DNA of 18,917 bases. Origin: Pinguiococcus pyrenoidosus (taxonomy: Eukaryota > Sar > Pinguiophyceae > Pinguiochrysidales > Pinguiochrysidaceae). The stretch lies in the NCBI GenBank assembly GCA_019677205.1, contig JAAMXY010000137.1, positions 1-18,917 of the forward strand, given 5' to 3'. The notes under the pieces are model-generated. The model had not been told where the DNA came from. It saw nothing but the letters and a program-made list of their open reading frames with translations, and did not search any database. Shown here piece by piece: positions 16,395 through 18,917 of the stretch (the first letter of the stretch is position 1; every line of letters starts with the position of its first letter). The position numbers and the translations under genes are program-made.

Positions 16395-16934
16395 TCACGG
16401 GATCCCCGAGAGGAGTTCGTTGTAGAGCTGGTGATGGGCAGCGAGCGGGAACTCGGACAGCTTCCACCCAGCCGAAGCTGCGAGAAGCAAACTGATCTGA
16501 TTCGAGGCTGTGGCTTTCGCCCTGGACTCGCTTTCCGACTGGAGTCGCATTTCCACCAGACCCGCATTCCCAACCTCGCGTTGCTGAAAGAAGACTGATG
16601 CCGTGTACGCCAGCAGGGCTTTGCCGCTCGGGCGACACTGCGCGGTGTTCAGGTCGAGGTTACGGATTGTCTTGTCGGCATTGTTCTCGAGCAGCGCCAA
16701 GTGCCTCCCTTGTCGGTCGTGCAGTACTCCGACAGCCGACAGTCGCCGGGGCGACGTGTCAAGGGCGCTCGTTCCCTGAAGATCTGCTGCTGCTCCTTGC
16801 CCTCTCAAGCTCGAGGGAGACAGGGCACCGATCACCGCGAGAGAATCCGGCCCCGCTTCCTCTGCTCTGACTTCTTGGTGTAACCAGGCTTTTGCAGAGG
16901 TCGATGGAGCTTGACCGTCGCAAGGTAGAGGCGA
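16395..16934 (-). CDS. Unrecognised minus-strand open frame, possibly a 3' exon
   Basis: The frame is open for 180 codons, from a TGA at 16937-16935 to the stop at 16397-16395. I do not recognise the product. It is soluble-looking, with segments such as 'RLSAVGVLHDRQGRHLALLE', 'KALLAYTASVFFQQREVGNA' and 'AASAGWKLSEFPLAAHHQLY'. A hand count over 16441-16800 gives GC of about 67%, 48% and 68% at positions 1, 2 and 3 of this frame, the usual coding pattern (low second position). The only ATG is at 16550 and would give just 51 residues, so a real gene would need an upstream exon. The 5' part overlaps the first exon of SEC15 on the other strand. An AATAAA for this strand lies about 230 bases downstream. 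It may be a genuine terminal exon, a gene remnant or chance. Confidence 0.35.
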   Translation of the reverse strand, partial: SPLPCDGQAPSTSAKAWLHQEVRAEEAGPDSLAVIGALSPSSLRGQGAAADLQGTSALDTSPRRLSAVGVLHDRQGRHLALLENNADKTIRNLDLNTAQCRPSGKALLAYTASVFFQQREVGNAGLVEMRLQSESESRAKATASNQISLLLAASAGWKLSEFPLAAHHQLYNELLSGIP

Positions 16935-18917
16935 TCAAGGCACTTCTTCAGGACCTTGCCAGCGGGAGTGCAGACCAGGTACGCCTACGCGGGGGCATCG
17001 TGTTGGCTCGACGCAAGTCGAGCCGAGCTGAGCTGGACGTCGTTTGTCGCTAGGTTCCTGTCTGCCTTCGGACGGCATTGGAACGGGGCTGGAATGACGA
17101 CCTGCCCAGGTATATGCTTATGACCGAAGAGCGCAAGCGAGAAGAAGTCCAGAGGAACTGCAAGCGGCACCAGGAGGAGTTTCTTCAGAGCGTAGATCAG
17201 CTCGTGAGCATTGCAGGCGAGGCGGGCAGTCTGCTCGCTGGCTCAGAAAGGCTGGGTCAAGCGATAAACGGCGCCGGGCGCAGGGCAAGAGGAAAAGCGG
17301 ACGACTTGTCCATCCTCCAGATAGCCCAACGGCACACGGCTGCGGCTGTGCTGGGCATGGACGATTGCCTCGTTGTCCTGGGCTTGGTAGAGCGCATTGA
17401 AAGCACGATTACGTCCGGGAGGTACTACTCGGCTCTGAGCACCCTTGATCGCGTCGAGAAGATGCTGCACGGCCGGCATCAGATGTCCTACAGGCTCACT
17501 CAGGGCGGGGTAAGGAGTGTTTCCACAGCTGCTCAGCCTTTCGATTGAAGCTGAACTCGACGCTCGTGATGAAGGGACGCGGGCTTGATGATCGCATGGG
17601 CGGGCGAGGAGGTCTGCTTGCTGCTGACGACTTGTACGACCCAGCCGGTGTAGAAGGCTCCTACGTCCAAGCCATTCAGCACAACGCCTTCGTCCGAAAG
17701 GTTGACGAATACATCACCAAGTTGCGGACAAGAATCGTAAAGAAAGGAATGGCGGAACTGAATCACTGGCTGCTAAGAATCCGCGACCTCAGCGTCCCGA
17801 TCGGGAGAGCGGCTTGTGAGCGGATGGCCCGGCACCTCCTCTTCAGCCGTGGTTTCGAGGTCGACGTTGCCTGCGCCTCCTCAGTGCGGAAAGGGTCCCA
17901 TGGTTTCGAGGACGGTGAAGCGTTCGGATCTTACCGCAACGTCCCAGTAATGCACGGGTTGCTGAAGGTGCGCGTCCTGTCTGACTCGTCTTGGCATCGG
18001 AAGGCGCTTTTGGCTCACGGCCGATTTCCTGTCTAGCTCGCCGAAGCCCTTGGATTTGAGAAATGGGGTGATCTGGGATGGCTGCCGAAGTGCGTCCCTA
18101 GTATCTTTCTTGCCGGCAATGCCGAAGGAGGCAAAGGCGTGCGGCAAGTCGTCGGCGGCATTTCCGGCGGTTCCCACAACAGCGAGCTTCTCGATTCCCT
18201 GGAGGATGAGCTGCACAGCGTACATATTGCGCTGCTCATTCATGCGCACTTCGGGGAGCTCTCGGGGTTCCAGCAGTACTACACGAAGAATCGCCTGCCC
18301 CAAGGTAGCAGCCAAGGCTTCTCAATTACCGGTAGCTCCGTTCACCGCTTAAACTGAACGTGCTCAGGCGAGCTTCGGGCGATGCACACCGTGGACTTGG
18401 CAACCATGACCTTCGAGGACTTCTCCAGAAGTCTTCCGGACACCCTGGCCGGCCTCGTCGGCTTCTTCACCATCGAGACGAAGCTTCTGCAGGAGTCCGA
18501 TCAGCTGGATGGGTTGCCCGCGAAGCAGGCCTACGGAGACCTGTGGATGACCGTACAGCGGGATCTCATTGATGTGGTGAAGACGCAGCTTGACCGCGCG
18601 AATCAGCTTGGATACGGCGGAGAAAGGTTTGTGGCTGGCGCATGGATGGTTCTGGAGAGGTGCTCACCTGCGCACCATCTCCCCAGCGGCTGCGAGCCCA
18701 CTACTGTTCTTTGCCTCAAGGAGGAGTTGGTCACTCTCAGCCGGACGCTACTTGACGTCACCGGCGGGACGATCGATATCAACATGACGCACATGCTCCA
18801 CTTCATCCAAGTCGGATTGCGAAGCGCCTTCGATCTTTCTCAGAAGAATTGGTACGCCGGAGAGGGAGCAGAGCAACATCTTGCGAGGGCGGAGACGCTC
18901 ACACCCCCCTTGTGTAG
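16904..18917 (+). CDS. SEC15: Exocyst complex subunit SEC15 (5' part, runs off the window)
   Basis: Exons 16904-16978, 17054-17509, 17575-17967, 18037-18304 and 18368-18917 encode about 580 residues of a protein usually near 800 long. Sec15 is one of eight exocyst subunits and links Rab-GTP on secretory vesicles to the tethering complex at the plasma membrane. Matches to the family, in order: 'VPVCLRTALERGWNDDLPRY'; 'CKRHQEEFLQSVDQLVSIAG'; 'CLVVLGLVERIESTITSGRY' followed by 'YSALSTLDRVE' (the 'YYsALkTLeqLE' motif); 'FVRKVDEYITKLRTRI'; 'WLLRIRDLSVPIGRAA'; 'VHIALLIHAHFGELSGFQQY' then 'YTKNR'; 'LPDTLAGLVGFFTIETKLLQ'; and 'LWMTVQRDLIDVVKTQLDRA'. The ATG at 16904 gives a short N-terminus (MELDRRKVEAIKALLQDLA) before the first conserved block. 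The Rab-binding C-terminal half lies beyond the window. A sixth intron at 18627-18686 is possible. Confidence 0.85.
16979..17053 (+). other. SEC15 intron 1 (75 nt)
   Basis: The donor is CAG|GTACGC and the acceptor CGCTAG|GTT, in phase 0. The only in-frame stop is the TAG of the acceptor itself. Splicing joins 'LASGSADQ' to 'VPVCLRTALERG', the first conserved SEC15 block. Confidence 0.8.
17510..17574 (+). other. SEC15 intron 2 (65 nt, acceptor uncertain)
   Basis: The donor GGCGGG|GTAAGG is clear and phase 0. The frame must shift by one between exons. Acceptors at 17550 (41-nt intron), 17574 (65 nt) and 17679 (170 nt; ATTCAG|CACAAC) all restore the next frame. I chose 17574 because 65 nt matches the other introns. 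The 17679 choice would give a linker length closer to that of animal SEC15. The call affects up to 35 residues. Confidence 0.55.
17968..18036 (+). other. SEC15 intron 3 (69 nt)
   Basis: The donor is GAAG|GTGCGC and the acceptor CCTGTCTAG|CTC, in phase 0, a multiple of three. The in-frame stop is again the acceptor TAG. Splicing joins 'VMHGLLK' to 'LAEALGFEKWGDLGW'. Confidence 0.75.
18305..18367 (+). other. SEC15 intron 4 (63 nt)
   Basis: The donor is CAAG|GTAGCA and the acceptor GTGCTCAG|GCG, in phase 1, with an in-frame TGA at 18355-18357. Splicing joins 'YYTKNRLPQ' to 'GELRAMHTVDLATMTF', matching the conserved step from the 'YY.knR' block to the 'F...i.GFF.vE' block of SEC15. Confidence 0.8.

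Noticed and set aside
16186-16425. Plus-strand 79-codon ATG frame in the intergenic region
   Set aside because: It has no recognisable motif, crosses into the unrecognised minus frame, and has no coding-like periodicity that I can support.
1-18917. tRNA, rRNA, CRISPR array or transposon ends
   Set aside because: I found no cloverleaf-like B-box segments, no rRNA-like conserved blocks, no regularly spaced direct repeats other than the minisatellite, and no transposase-like translation or terminal inverted repeats.

Overview
The window is nuclear DNA from a eukaryote. Conserved proteins are interrupted by short GT-AG introns (about 60-78 nt) that restore reading frame and protein homology when removed, and two of the genes (TANGO6-like and exocyst SEC15) are eukaryote-specific. 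Gene density is high, coding DNA is GC-rich and intergenic DNA is more AT-rich. A very large secreted FG-GAP/Calx-beta/Ig-like-repeat protein with bacterial-style repeats fits a unicellular alga or similar protist. Cryptophyte, stramenopile and haptophyte are all possible; I cannot fix the lineage from sequence alone.

Layout. 1-732: 5' flank, AT-rich to about 300, with no convincing gene. 733-11952 (+): one giant three-exon gene predicted to encode 3692 residues. In order it has a signal peptide, four Ig-like repeats of one type (the fourth split), eight SWM-type Ig-like repeats, a seven-bladed FG-GAP propeller, a Calx-beta-like domain, a second seven-bladed FG-GAP propeller and a terminal Calx-beta domain. 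Extra modules are inserted in propeller loops. 11953-12158: a 206-bp convergent gap with a 19-bp minisatellite. 12159-15875 (-): intron-less TANGO6/Rtp1-like HEAT-repeat protein. 15876-16394: AT-rich intergenic DNA with polyadenylation-like motifs and a 15-mer palindrome-bearing repeat shared with the start of the window. 16395-16934 (-): an open frame with coding-like base periodicity but no recognised family and no good start. 16904-18917 (+): exocyst subunit SEC15, at least five exons, running off the right edge.

The two recognised housekeeping genes both act in protein secretion and transport (TANGO6 in Golgi organisation/secretion, or RNA polymerase assembly by analogy to yeast Rtp1; SEC15 in tethering exocytic vesicles). 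The giant protein is a predicted secreted cargo. This proximity is probably chance, as eukaryotic neighbours are rarely functionally linked. The main novelty is the nested domain architecture of the giant protein, where whole repeat arrays and modules sit inside the loops of other repeats.
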